A stretch of 64,000 nt of DNA from Strigamia acuminata (lineage: Eukaryota; Arthropoda; Chilopoda; Geophilomorpha; Linotaeniidae). The translations under genes were made by a program, and so were the position numbers. The notes below the pieces were generated by a model, which was given only the letters and a program-made list of their open reading frames with translations, searched no databases and had not been told where the DNA came from. The DNA lies in assembly GCA_949358305.1 (NCBI GenBank), contig OX442315.1:17448427-17512426 (forward strand), in the 5' to 3' direction. Shown here piece by piece: positions 10,384 to 22,095 of this stretch. Positions within the stretch are counted from its first letter, which is position 1, and every line of letters begins with the position of its first letter.

Positions 10384-12190
10384 TTTATATACGGCTAAGC
10401 CAAACTAGATAATAAAAATACAAGTTGTTTATTGCTTATAGATGGCTGCTGTGGTTTCCGGGGATGCTAAATACAGCACGAATCCTCGTTTTAAATTTTT
10501 GGTAGCACGAATCTGAAAGAAGGGCGGGGAAAAACGTAGTTATTGTAACAGTTTAAAGAAAGTACAAAAAAAGAAATCCATTTTAATTACCAGAAAATAA
10601 TATAAATAGGAATGGAAATTATGAAATTGATATTAATTACGCGGTGCATTACACACGCCTGGATTCACAGCAACAATTTAACTTAAGGAATTGTTCTGCG
10701 GGTATACGTGACGTCATCACTACTTTTAATTTCAAATGTGAAAGTTCGACTGAAGATGTATTTACACCTACTATACATTATTTCTGCAAAATGTTAACCT
10801 CAGCACGAGTTTTCGTCTAAATTTAAAAGTTATCGAAAATCCTGTTTCCGTTGCGAGAAAGAGACGAAAGTAAACAACAAAATTACAAATTAAAAAATGT
10901 ATGACTTATTTTTAATAATTTTCCTTTTCTTTAGACTTTTATAACTATGCGCCTCCAGAGATTCTTTAAAATACAAAAAGCGGCAAAATCACAATATATG
11001 TTCAATTTAAGAAACTAAATTTTGAAAACGACGTTATATATACACAAAAAAAAATATTCAAAATTTAGAAAATCCTGAGTCGTGACGTGACCAATATGGC
11101 GGATACAACAGCTTGATGAAACATTTAAAACAAGTTGAAAGCTGTTCCACCAACTCCGAATAGAATCTCAAAATGACACGAAACTATCTTAATGTTTCGT
11201 AGAAGAGATTCGATAGTGACGATCAGTTGATCAGAAGAATGTCAGCTTCCTCGGGTTTCTGGACGATACTTCCATGCTGTTTTTTAAAAGACATAAAACA
11301 GTGTTGGCCTTTTGCCAACTCCTGCTGGACATTTCCGAATGGGCGCTGGAATATTTTCAAGGGGGGCTGGACTTTTCCCAACAGACACTGGACTTTTTCA
11401 GACTAATGCTCGGCTTTTACCAACGAGGGGGGCTGAGATTATTGGAACAAGTGCTGACTTTGTCCCAGCAGACGCTCGACAAGTTCCAAAGCACGCTGGA
11501 CTTTATCAAACAAGAGTGCGACTCTGTCAAACAGATGCTAGACTTTTTGAGTTGAGCACAGGACTTTCCGAACGGGCGCTGGACTTTTTTTCCTGTTGGG
11601 TCTTGCACCCCATTGACTAAGTCCAGCAGTTTCGCACTTTCTAGTCGATCAAAAAAGCATCAAACACTCCAGATGACATGGAGAGCCAACGGATTCGTCC
11701 ACCATTTATTGAAAAAAATACATCTTCATCTTGAATTAAAAATTGACAGAAACTGAGAGAACGTTCCAGAGAGTACACGAGGGAAAAGAAACCGTCGAGA
11801 TACCTGATCTGAATGAAAAAATATATGTATATGTATGTAGGGTGTACAATGCTGAAATAAATTATTTATTTGTGTCGTATTTAATTGTTTTATTTACCAT
11901 ATTTTGTACAATTCGTTGCTCCGAAGTAGTCTGAAAATGGCGCCCTGTCTGTGAGCAAGGTGCAATACGGACTTTTATCCTCGGTAGATGGCGCTATCAA
12001 TTCTGTGGAAAACCAATCACCGCAACCGCACTCGCACTCGCACGACCGATAGGCGGTGCGCGTCGAAAAACCAGTTTCGCCATTATGCGCGCATGACATG
12101 CCTCTTGGGACGCAGTAAAGGCGCGAACAAGCTAACGTAGCGGCAAAACAATCGGTGCACTTGTGTAAGTTTTCAGTGTTTTAATTAATA
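10384..12190. other. Intergenic region with promoter-like elements and a repeat array
   Basis: Between the GATAD1 start and the first THAP-gene upstream frame. It contains TGACGTCA at 10709-10716, a 21-bp tandem repeat (11325-11600, listed separately), and a GC- and CpG-richer segment at about 11930-12140 with GATAGG and GCGCGC motifs that looks like the THAP gene promoter. No supported coding region other than open frames created by the repeat. Confidence 0.55.
11325..11600 (+). repeat. 21-bp tandem repeat (13 units) open in two frames
   Basis: Thirteen diverged units, consensus near CTGGACTTTTTCAAACAGACG. Units start at 11325, 11346, 11367, 11388, 11409 (24 bp), 11433, 11454, 11475, 11496, 11517, 11538, 11559 (20 bp) and 11579. 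Because 21 is a multiple of three, one + frame (from about 11274) reads heptads of the type LDFxQQT through eleven units before a TGA at about 11553. A second + frame reads AGLFxTD-type heptads through all of them and stops near 11620. No splice sites, signal peptide or family match is evident, so this is classed as a minisatellite with coding potential rather than a gene. Confidence 0.75.
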
Positions 12191-12413
12191 ATGAATGTAT
12201 TTGTAAGAACTAATAGTCTGATTAATTATAATCAGATATCCTGGGATCATTTGATGCAGCAGATTAGAAGTTTTGAGGAACATCAATCACATTTGGTAAG
12301 TAAACAAAACAACTTATGAACAAAAAATGACCAAATAAATTTGAAGTTTGTATACCGTACTGATTTTAATTATATATTTATTTATATGTATAATTTTTTA
12401 GGAGACATGGTGA
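12191..12413 (+). other. Upstream exon and uORF overlapping the THAP start codon
   Basis: An ATG at 12191 opens a 35-codon frame to a donor at 12296 (TTG then GTAAGT). The next acceptor (TTTTTTAG) ends at 12401. The spliced uORF then reads GAG ACA TGG TGA, so its TGA (12411-12413) lies two bases beyond the THAP start codon at 12407-12409. This fits a 5' UTR exon with an overlapping uORF. Transcription is inferred from splice signals only. Confidence 0.45.
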
Positions 12414-13553
12414 ATCATTCTGGCTGTGCTGTTGCCAGCTGCATCAACACATGGAGAAATAGCAAAGGGACAAACATCCATTATCATTCCTTTCCAAGTG
12501 ATACCACGAGACGGAGACTGTGGCTTGTCAAAGGCAAGCGAGCAGATTTAAAGTTCAAACCCGATAATGGGTTCATTTGTTCCCAACATTTCACTGTCGA
12601 TGATTACCAGAGAGACCTGAGGAATGAGTTGCTCAATTTACCTCTTAGACGAATGTTAAAATCAACTGCTGTTCCAAATGTGAACCTTGACAAAGATGAT
12701 TTACCAATGGACGACGATGGACTTGGACACTTAGAAGAAAGTGAACGACAGAAGCGTTATAAATCACGAACTGAAATCGAAGAAAGACGTATCATCATTA
12801 ATAATATCTCACCAATGAAAACTCATTATGATCAGGCCACAGAAACGGATTTTGTTGACGAAGAAAAAAAAATTCTCAAGCAGGAAATAAAATTGTTGAA
12901 GAACTTGGTTCAAAAAGCAAGAACAACAACCTCCAGAAATTATGCAAAAATGCAAAAAAAATTCAAATCAATGGAGAAAGAAAAAAAATTGCTAGAAGCC
13001 AGATTGAAAAATGTGCATTTGGGAAAATTAATAAGACTACAGAAAAAGATAAACACTATTTTTACCCCTGGGCAAGTCCGATATATCTTGAAAAGTTCTC
13101 ACGAGAAGAATGCAAAACGGGTACACTGGTCAGATGAAGATATTGCATCCGCATTAGCAGACAGGGCAGTGTCAAGGAGAAGTTATGAACATTTTCGCCG
13201 CAAGGGCTATCCATTACCTGGGATAACAACTTTAGCAAAGTGGATTAGAAAAAGAAAAGAGTTTGCAAATTCACAAGTTAACAGCAGTCAGCCAATACAA
13301 CATCAGATGACAGAAGTCATAAACAATGAACCAACAGCAGCAATCCAAGGAGAAATGTCACTTCAAACTCTTCAAAGTCTTAAAGTAATCACACATTGTT
13401 ATTAGCATGGATTTTAATATGTTTATCAATATATTTCTTCTCTTCTTATAGGTTATGGAACTAAAACGGGAGTTGAAAGCTCGCCACCTGCCTACATATG
13501 GTAAAAAAGCTGAATTACAGAACAGACTGACATTAGCTATATCAAATAATTAA
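12407..13553 (+). CDS. THAP zinc-finger protein with P-element-like central region and C-terminal SAP motif
   Basis: Two exons, 12407-13384 and 13452-13553, joined in phase 0; 1080 bases, 359 aa. Residues 1-90 form a THAP DNA-binding domain: C-x4-C (CAVASC), a central Trp, C-x2-H (CSQHF) and a terminal AVPNV in place of AVPTIF. A long charged coiled coil (about 160-215) follows. Next comes a segment with HWSDEDIASALADRAVSRRS and YPLPGITTLAKW, which resembles the helix-turn-helix after the THAP domain in P-element/THAP9 transposases. Exon 2 adds VMELKRELKARHLPTYGKKA, a SAP-type DNA-binding helix pair. The RNase H-like and GTP-binding parts of a P transposase are absent, so this looks like a domesticated, transposition-incompetent DNA-binding protein. 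No flanking terminal repeats were seen. Confidence 0.8.
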
Positions 13554-13961
13554 AAACAATGTTAATACAATAGTACATCTAAAGCATTAAACACTAGTTT
13601 ATTTCAATTTTTTGGTTGTTTGTTTCTGTATTAATTTGAAATATTTATTTAATTATTTATTTATTTATTAATTAATTAATTTATAATTATTTATTCACTT
13701 ATTTATTTATTAACTATTATGAACTATTATTATTTCAAAATCAGTTATTATTACTCACAAGTCAATTCAATGTTCATTTTTTCGCTGTTGTATGGCGTGC
13801 ACGTTCTGTCGTCTTATTGATGACGTTTTAGTCAACTCGCTCTGTGATTGGCTAATTGCGAATCCGTCTACTCCTGCCTGCTCTGCACGAGGAGATGAGA
13901 TGAGATGAAATTAAATTAAAACATACCAAACCACCAACGATAGGACACAATTTTGTTCACG
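13554..13961. other. THAP gene 3' end and MANBA promoter
   Basis: AT-rich, with ATTTATTT repeats at 13640-13730. The part just before MANBA (13790-13910) is GC-richer and contains TGATTGGCT, an inverted CCAAT box, at about 13845 and a TGACG half-CRE at about 13820. Regulatory function is inferred. Confidence 0.4.
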
Positions 13962-16900
13962 ATGCTGACAACGAAACTTATATTGAGCATTCTTTTTCAC
14001 GTTTGTTATGCTATTGAGAGATTGGATTTAAATGGCGAATGGATAGCGACAAACAGCAATAAGTGTAAAATTATTAAATTTTGAATTTGCAGCTTTTTAC
14101 TACGTAGTTCAAAAATAATATTTTTATTTGTTTTAGCGATTCAAGTTAAAGCCAATGTTCCCGGAGGGATATACACGGATTTGCGGGCGAATAAAATAAT
14201 CGGAGATCCTTTGTATCGTTTCAATGACATAAATTATCGTTGGGTGGGACTGGACTCCTGGAGTTATAGCAGAAATTTCACAGGTGATAAACTATTTATA
14301 AAAATATGATATTAGTACAAATTAATTATTTTTTTCTCTTGTCTGTTTAGTGTCGTCGACATTCCTACAACACATACAAATTAATCTACTTTGCGACGGA
14401 CTTGATACTGTCAGTCAAATTTTTATCAATGGTATTCTTGTTGGAAGTTCTGATAACATGTTTATCGATTATAAATTCCATGTGAAAAGTTATTTAAAAG
14501 TAAATTTTATTTTATTATTTTTTTGAAAAGTTTATAAAGGTATTAAGAATTTTTTTTTTGTAGGAAAATTTAAATAACATTGAAATTAGATTTCAGTCTC
14601 CGGTGGATTATGCTAAAAAGCAGTACGAAATTCATTTAGTTGAAAAGTACGCTGTCCCGCCGATTTGTCCACTACCAGTTCAAAATGGCGAATGTCACAT
14701 GAATTTTATAAGAAAGATACAAAGTTCTTTCAGTTGGGATTGGGGACCGGCTTTTCCGTCCGTAGGTATTTGGTAAGTAAATTAACACACTATTAAAGCT
14801 TATTTTATCAAATAAATGTTTTTTCTCTTTTTCGCCAGGAAAAATATCAGTTTAGAAGGAATAGACGATGTAAAACTTAAGGATGTAATTGTTCGTACGA
14901 ATCAAAGTGAGATTTATTTTTCAATTTATGCATAAAATATTAAAATTTTTATTTTTATTTTTTTAAAACACTAGCAAATGGCGGTTGGCTCGTTGATTTG
15001 CAACTATTTCTAACGTCGGCTTGGGTCGGCTTGTCAAAGGGACTTTTATTGATCTACTTAAATACCAATAAAGTGTACGAGAAAAATATAAAACTTTCCA
15101 TAGCAAACTTTGAAACTGTTCAAAACGTTTCATTCGTTGTTTCGGACGTAAGATCTACTATATCAATTAAATATTTGATTGGGAAATTAAGAAAATGGTG
15201 TTTGAGCTTAAAATTAGGCTTAATTTTATATAATTAATTCAATTTAACGACATACCAGTAACATAATTTTTTTGATTTTTGATTATAGAATATTGATGAA
15301 TGGTGGCCAAATGGATATGGAAATCAACCTCTTTACAATTTAACTGTTAGTTATACCAGTTATACGACTATGGAAACCACATCCAAGTCTTTCAAAATTG
15401 GTTTCAGAAGTGTGGAATTGATTCAATCACCCATAACTAATGTTACGGGTGCGTTAATTTGAGTTTACGCGTAGAACCTTATTAAAATATAAAATTTGTG
15501 TATTTATTTACAGGTTTAACGTTTTATTTCCGAATTAATGGTCAAGCATTATTTCTGAAAGGATCTAATTGGATTCCAGCAGATAGTTTTCCGGAGAAAA
15601 TTACTACCAGTTACGTCAGGCGTTTGCTCACATCTGCCAAAGATGCCCATATGAATGCACTCCGGGTTTGGGGTGGTGGAATGTACGAGTCTGACGAATT
15701 CTATCAAATCGCTGATGAATTAGGAATCATGTTATGGCACGATTTAATGTTCGCATGCGCAATGTATCCAAACACTGATGAATTTATGACTTCAGCAGCT
15801 GTTGAAGTTACCCAACAGGTCGTAATGTTTATTTGTGTAAAAAAATTCGATTTTTTAAAAATATTTACAGGAATTTGTTAATTTTTTTTTTAGATTAAGA
15901 GATTACAACATCATCCATCTATACTGCTCTGGAGCGGGAACAACGAAAACGAGGCTGCTTTAATGCAAGATTGGTAAAGAAACGAAAATGAAATAACAAT
16001 TTATAGTAAAAATGTTTTGTTTTGTTTTGTTTTAAATTAGGTATCAAACGAAATCTAACTTTGACAATTTTAAAAGAGATTATCTAGAATTGTACATCAA
16101 CACAATTAAGCCTATTGTGAAGAGTTTGGATCCCAGCAGACCATTTATTACCTCTAGTCCATCAAATGGACTGGAATCAGAAAAGGAAGGCGGATTGGCC
16201 ACGAATCCGCAAGATGAACGTTATGGAGATGGTAATTTGATCACATTTTGTGATTTTATGATTTTATTTATTTTTTTAATTTAATTCTTAGTTCATTTCT
16301 ACATTTACGCTGGCGATACTTGGAATTGGAAGGCATTTCCAATATCTAGGTTTACTTCTGAGTTTGGATTCCAGTCTTGGACGTCATTTGAAAGCCTTAT
16401 GTCCGTCACGGAGCCTGAAGATTGGACCTACGGTTCAAATTTTAGTACTAGTCGCCAACATCATTTGTTGGGTAACGATCAGATGTATTTGGGAGTACTT
16501 TATCACATGCGAATTCCAGATGCTTGTACAGTTAATGGCTGTAACTCTACCGTAAGGTTTAAAAATTTGTTATACTTAACTCAGGTATGTTTTAAAGTGA
16601 TTTAAATGTAAATTGTCAACCGGTAATGATTGTTTTTAACTTAGATTTTTCAAGCTGTGAGCCTTAAAACGGAATCTGAGCATTATTTACGCCACCAGAA
16701 TATTCTCGATTCCGACGGTAGGGGAAACACAATGGGCGCTCTGTATTGGCAATTAAACGACATCTGGCAATGCCCATCGTGGGCTTCTATTGGCACGTAA
16801 AATTTAACAATATTTATTTTGATAATTTATATTTAGTATTCAATTTAAATTGCAGAATACGGTGGCAAGTGGAAGATGGCTCATTATTTTGCTGAAAAGT

Positions 16901-17617
16901 TTTTCGCGCCTCAATTAATTTCGCCATTCGAATCAAATGGCAAAATTAACATTTTCCTCATCACTAATCCAGTAATTCCATCCGCGACATTAAGGTTGGC
17001 GATTGCGGTTTATCAGTGGAAAAGTTTGGACCCACTCTACGTCTCGAATACAACGTTTGTTAACGTAATTTTATAATTAATATTTTTTTTTTATTGAAAA
17101 TTTAATTTAAATTAATCTTGCAGAAGGAAATACCATCGCAAAAGATTCTAGAAGTTTCTACCGACGAATGGCTAAGTAATGCCGGATGCGTAAACCGTAG
17201 CTATTGTTTTTTTTACTTCCAACTCTTCAATGATACAACGGAGCTGAGTAGTAACTGGTTATTGTTATCGAATTTTACGACGGCTCAAGGACTACAGACT
17301 CCGAATTTAAAGGTGTTTATTTGAGTAAATTGGTGAATTTGGTGATTATTTATCTACATTTAACTTTTCAGGTGACAGTAACAGATGAAACGTATAATAA
17401 CGACGACGGTGGAAGTGATTTCACCTTGGAAGTGTCTACCGATGCCGTAGCGTCTTTTGTGTGGCTAGAAGCGTTAGGGATTAAGGGTCGGTTTTCTGAC
17501 AATGGATTTTTGTTGGTTAACTCGAGAAAAACCATCGTTTTTCACAGTTGGCAAAATGCAACGAAAAGTGATATTTCTTCTAGTCTTTCTATTAATTCAT
17601 TACTTAATATTTACTGA
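13962..17617 (+). CDS. MANBA: Lysosomal beta-mannosidase (GH2 family)
   Basis: Removes terminal beta-linked mannose in lysosomal N-glycan breakdown. Fifteen exons: 13962-14064, 14137-14283, 14351-14499, 14564-14772, 14839-14906, 14975-15147, 15289-15448, 15514-15818, 15894-15973, 16041-16231, 16292-16584, 16645-16792, 16856-17064, 17124-17312, 17372-17617; 2670 bases, 889 aa (human 879). A hydrophobic signal peptide occupies residues 1-17, followed by the GH2 sugar-binding fold ([14 protein letters not shown]) and the immunoglobulin-like and TIM-barrel domains. The predicted acid/base is Glu456 in WSGNNENE and the nucleophile Glu552 in TSEFGFQSW. Many N-x-S/T sites occur. The intron after 16792 starts with GC: only that donor keeps the frame into the conserved WAS(I)EYGGKWKM. 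Polyadenylation-like AATAAA near 17718. Confidence 0.96.
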
Positions 17618-18410
17618 TGTACGGTATTTGTATTACATGTATAAAAGAATAATTTACGGAAATTTAATATTTTTAATATACATCTTTAATGTAACTAAAC
17701 AAGAATCAAAATATAGAATAAAATCTGTTTATTACTTTAGATATATTAGTCACTGTAAATATATGAAGCTATCTTCCGGAATTTAAGCTATAATTTTTAC
17801 TTGCAAAGTTTTATTTTGATTGAAACCGGATTGACATGTTGTACAGGGCAACCAACACAAATTACACAGTTTTCAATGTCTATATTGACTATTGTGATAA
17901 ATGTCTGCGCATAGGTTTGTGATTCAAAAGCATATTTATCAGCTGTGTTATATAATAGCAAAATTCAACCTCCAGAAACGAAAAACAATAATTCAATAAT
18001 TTATTAATTTTTATAATTACTAATTAAAAACTTTAATTGTTTTCGTCTGCAAAACAAAGATTCTTCTAAAATTTAAAAACAATATTTCAACACCCATGAA
18101 TTATCATCAGATTTATAATTCAAAAGTTTCCTCTAAAGTTTTTCGTCACAACTGATGATCGATTACTCTTTCCCTTGGATCCAGAATAAGAACTTGAAAC
18201 AAGATCAACGTCATACTTATCGAAACCCAAGCGCACTGTTATGGTATGGTGGTGATTTTTCAGGTATTTTCGTGATTAATAAACTGAAATTTATTCCCAG
18301 ACTATTTCCCAGGGGCCGCTTCTTATCAGCTGCGTTCACGGCACGTGATGTTATCAGAAGAAATAATCAATCAGTGACAGAACGATCGATTTAAATGGTT
18401 GATGTAATAA
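17618..18410. other. MANBA-STARD3 intergenic region
   Basis: About 0.8 kb, AT-rich. Holds the MANBA 3' UTR and the STARD3 promoter and 5' UTR. A short + frame at 18155-18394 lacks any family signature and is not annotated. Confidence 0.5.
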
Positions 18411-20743
18411 ATGGGCGAAAATCATCGGCACCAACAGGCAAAAGTTGCTGCTTATTCTATGATACAAGAGAACAATAATCAAGCCAGTGCTAAAATTCCA
18501 TTAGGCGTGCAGAATGTACCCCCCCATGACGAGAATTCACGAGTCCAACAAATGATGTCGGGGTATTCCATCAACACAACACCTGTGGACGAAGAGTTCA
18601 TTGAAGGAGTTGAACAGGATGGGAAGATTTCAGCTGTGCGCAGATTTTTCTGTCTGTTTGTTGTTTTCGATCTATCGTTTACAACACTTCTTTGGCTCAT
18701 CTGTTTAGTTGTGAGTTGTTAATCTCGAGTTGACGTGAATCATTTCTTAAATTATCTGTTGTTTTTTTTTCTATAAAATTAGATTGGGACTAAAGAATTC
18801 AAAGAACAAATAATAAGTCAAATAACTCAATTTTCAATAGAGAATTCTCTGTTTGATATTGTGGTAAGATTGAACTCATTAAAGTGGATTATATTTTTTT
18901 AATGTTTTGTTTTTAAGTTGACATCGTTGTGCAGAACGGTTGTATTGTTATTGATGTACGCTTTAATACGAATAGCTCATTGGTGGACTGTTGCTGTGAG
19001 TAATTTAATCCTATTTCGTGTATTTATATTTAGACTTTTGTTGATTTTTATTTTTACAGATTACGACATTTGTGAGCAGTGGATTTTTATTAACGAAAAT
19101 ATTTTATTTTGAAGTATATTCGTATTGTGCTTTTTATTTGCATTAATTTGATTTTAATTTGATTTTTTTTCTCAATTATTTTATAGTGGCAAAATGCAAT
19201 TTACAATAATAATTATTATGTGTTCACTGTAATACTGATTCTATGTTCCTTCGTAATTGCGTGGGGCGAAACTTGGTTTTTGGATTTTCGCGTACTTCCT
19301 CAGGAACAAAGAGCCAAGGATATTTTAGGTACAATGTTATTTTATGTTTGAAATTCATTTTAATTTTTAACCCAACAAATAACAAATATTTCAATGCTAG
19401 CTAAACATGATGAAAGGCGCTCCCGCATTAGGCCGCATAGATCGTCCGTTTATTATGGATCTGTTGATGGCACTGAAACACAAACATTTTACTCGCCGAT
19501 TCATTCGCAAGATGGTATTAAATAAAACGATCATTTAATTTAAATTTAAATCTACTTTAAATTATTATTTTTTAGTTTCTGAAGACGAGGAAGAAGCATT
19601 GAGCAGCGAAGCACGTATGCATCATAACATTCAAGTGAATATAAATTTAATACTTTAATTCAAGAAATATAGTAGCTAATAACGTGTAACACTTTAAAGT
19701 GCGATGAATACAGGAAGATGGCAACAGAAACACTTCAATCAGCTATTGTTATATCAAAGTCCGAAGATTGGAAGCTAGAAAAAACGACACCTAGTGGTGA
19801 TACTGTGTATATTAAACGTATTTCTCGACCGAAAGGAAAGGTTTTTAAATTGAAGGTATACTTTAGTGAATATCATATCAAAACAACTATTATTTTTATT
19901 TGTTTTAATTTTTATATAAAAAAAAAAAACAGACAATTATTCCAATTAAACCTCAGAGTTTATTAAATGAACTATTTTATAAAGTCGAAGCTGTAACAAA
20001 ATGGAATCCAAATATTAATTACAGCAAGGTCAGTTTTGTTGAATAATATCTAAATGAAAAATACATTAAAAAATATATTTTTTTTCTTCAGATTATATAC
20101 TCCATAGATGATCATACCGATATTGCATACCAAGTTGTAAATGAATTGGCCAATGGAGTTATATCCAGTAGGTAAAAATAAGGCCTACTTATAAAATGGT
20201 ACAATAAATCCTCTGATAAAAATCTGTCTGCAGTTATTGTGGGGTGTTAAAGACTGAAGCAAAACACCCACTTTTTATTTGTTTTTCGAGAGGATTTAGT
20301 TTTAATTCACTAATTCAATTAACAATGTTTATATTTCAGAGATTTTGTAAATTTGAGACGGTGGGAACAACGAGACAACACATATATAATTGGTTTATGT
20401 GCCACTGAGCATCCGAGTATGCCGCCGGTCAAGCAATGTGTCAGAGGCGAAAATGGAACCAGTGGTTGTTTTCTAAGTCCATTGGGTGAAAACACTTTAT
20501 TCGAAATGCTGGTCCAAGTTGATATAAAGGTTAGATTTTTTCCTTATTTATTTATTTATTTATTGTTATTATTGAATTTGATATTGATATTAAGTCGGTA
20601 AGGTTACTAACAGAAGTAACTTCTGCTTGTAGGGTTGGTTGCCTCAATCGTTAGTAGATCAAACAATGACAACAGTTTTGATCGAATATGCGCATCATCT
20701 ACAAAAACATGTCGCCAGTATGAACAATACTCTAAACGTTTGA
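18411..20743 (+). CDS. STARD3: STARD3/MLN64, late-endosomal sterol transfer protein (MENTAL + START)
   Basis: Anchored in late endosomes by its MENTAL domain and transfers cholesterol through its START domain at ER contact sites. Twelve exons: 18411-18710, 18783-18863, 18918-18995, 19060-19113, 19187-19328, 19401-19514, 19576-19634, 19700-19855, 19933-20028, 20092-20171, 20340-20529, 20633-20743; 1461 bases, 486 aa (human 445). The four-helix MENTAL domain spans about 75-215 and ends in [15 protein letters not shown], as in human. A linker with [10 protein letters not shown] and then an acidic SEDEEE tract (about 247-263) sits where human STARD3 has its phospho-FFAT VAP-binding motif. START spans about 290-486 ([35 protein letters not shown]). 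The start was chosen because it gives a 60-residue cytosolic N-terminus before the membrane segment. Confidence 0.95.
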
Positions 20744-22095
20744 AAAATTCGTGCCAATCAAATTACTATATTCACACAGCTTCAAAGAGTTGGTGTCACT
20801 CTTCCGTGCCTCATTTTTTATATCCAATCGTGATGAAATTTAAAATATTCGATTATTTCTACTTATTTTTTTAATTATACATTTAAAGGTATTTTTCTTG
20901 CAAGAAATGCTTTTTTAAATGTTTGTAATATTGAATACATTAACCAGAATATAGGTTAATGAGTTTATATTTTAAAGAACAGTAAAAATATCTACAGGTG
21001 TATAAATAATCATGTGTTAAGTTTTGGCCATTGTTTTCATAAACACTAACACTAGACGGCGACGGCGTTATTTAATTCAAAATGTCGTAAAGAAACGGAA
21101 CACATTTAATAGAACACACAGATAAAAATTAGAATAAACAAACCAATTTATTTTATTACTTGTTGAGCGATTTAAACCACAGCTGGTTTTAGTTATCGTG
21201 TCGTTTTTTTATTTTAAAGTTTTGGTGAGTGGAGTGGGTCAGTTTTTATCTTATTACGAGGAGTTAAACCGAGTTTAGTGGGATTAAATTAGATTTCCCG
21301 GTCATTGAGTGCTGAGTGATTTCATCTAAAGCACGAGTATTTCTTTTGCTTTTTTTTTTATCAGATATTGAATCACGAGATATTTTTACAACTATAAAAC
21401 AGAACTTTCACACCATTAAATGGGCTATGGTTAAGTAGGTGAAAATAGGCTTAATTTGTAGTCTGATTTCATGTTGTTTACATACAAACACAAAAAAAAA
21501 TCGGAGTATGTATATATAATCACATTGTTTGAAAATTGTGACAAGCAAGCGTATTTTTTTTAACAATATTAGTAATTAACAAAACACTGTTCTGCCATTT
21601 ATTTCATTTTTTGTTTTGAATCCTCAATTTTATGCACTAAAAATAAGTTATTTAGAAAAGACGCTAATAATTATAGGTATTATTAATTATTAAAAAAGAC
21701 TTACATACATCTTGGCACTAAATTTATATACCGTTGTCCTTTTTACAATCTGATGCAAAAATTATTTTTTAATTAATTATTTTTAAAAACCAGCATCAGG
21801 ACTGAGACTAGGACTTCAAAATTTCATCATACATTCAATTCCCTTGTTAAATTATACAGTTAAAACATAAGTTTGGTTTTAAAAATGAATTAAAGATGAA
21901 AGAAACAACATTGTAGCAATTTTAAAACATTTTTTCAAATATTAGAATGGATTGACCATTACTTTTTTCTTTTTTCTTCTTTTTTTTTTATCACAAAATG
22001 AACAATTTGAGCGAGCATAACTACAGAAAGATTCGTTTTTTCTTAGCAATATCGAATTATACAAAACACATTTTTTTTTATATAAAAAAAAAGTT
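20744..22095. other. Intergenic DNA between the convergent ends of STARD3 and the ZP gene
   Basis: AT-rich, about 1.35 kb, with the 3' UTRs of two genes read toward each other. No open frame or repeat of note. Confidence 0.5.
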
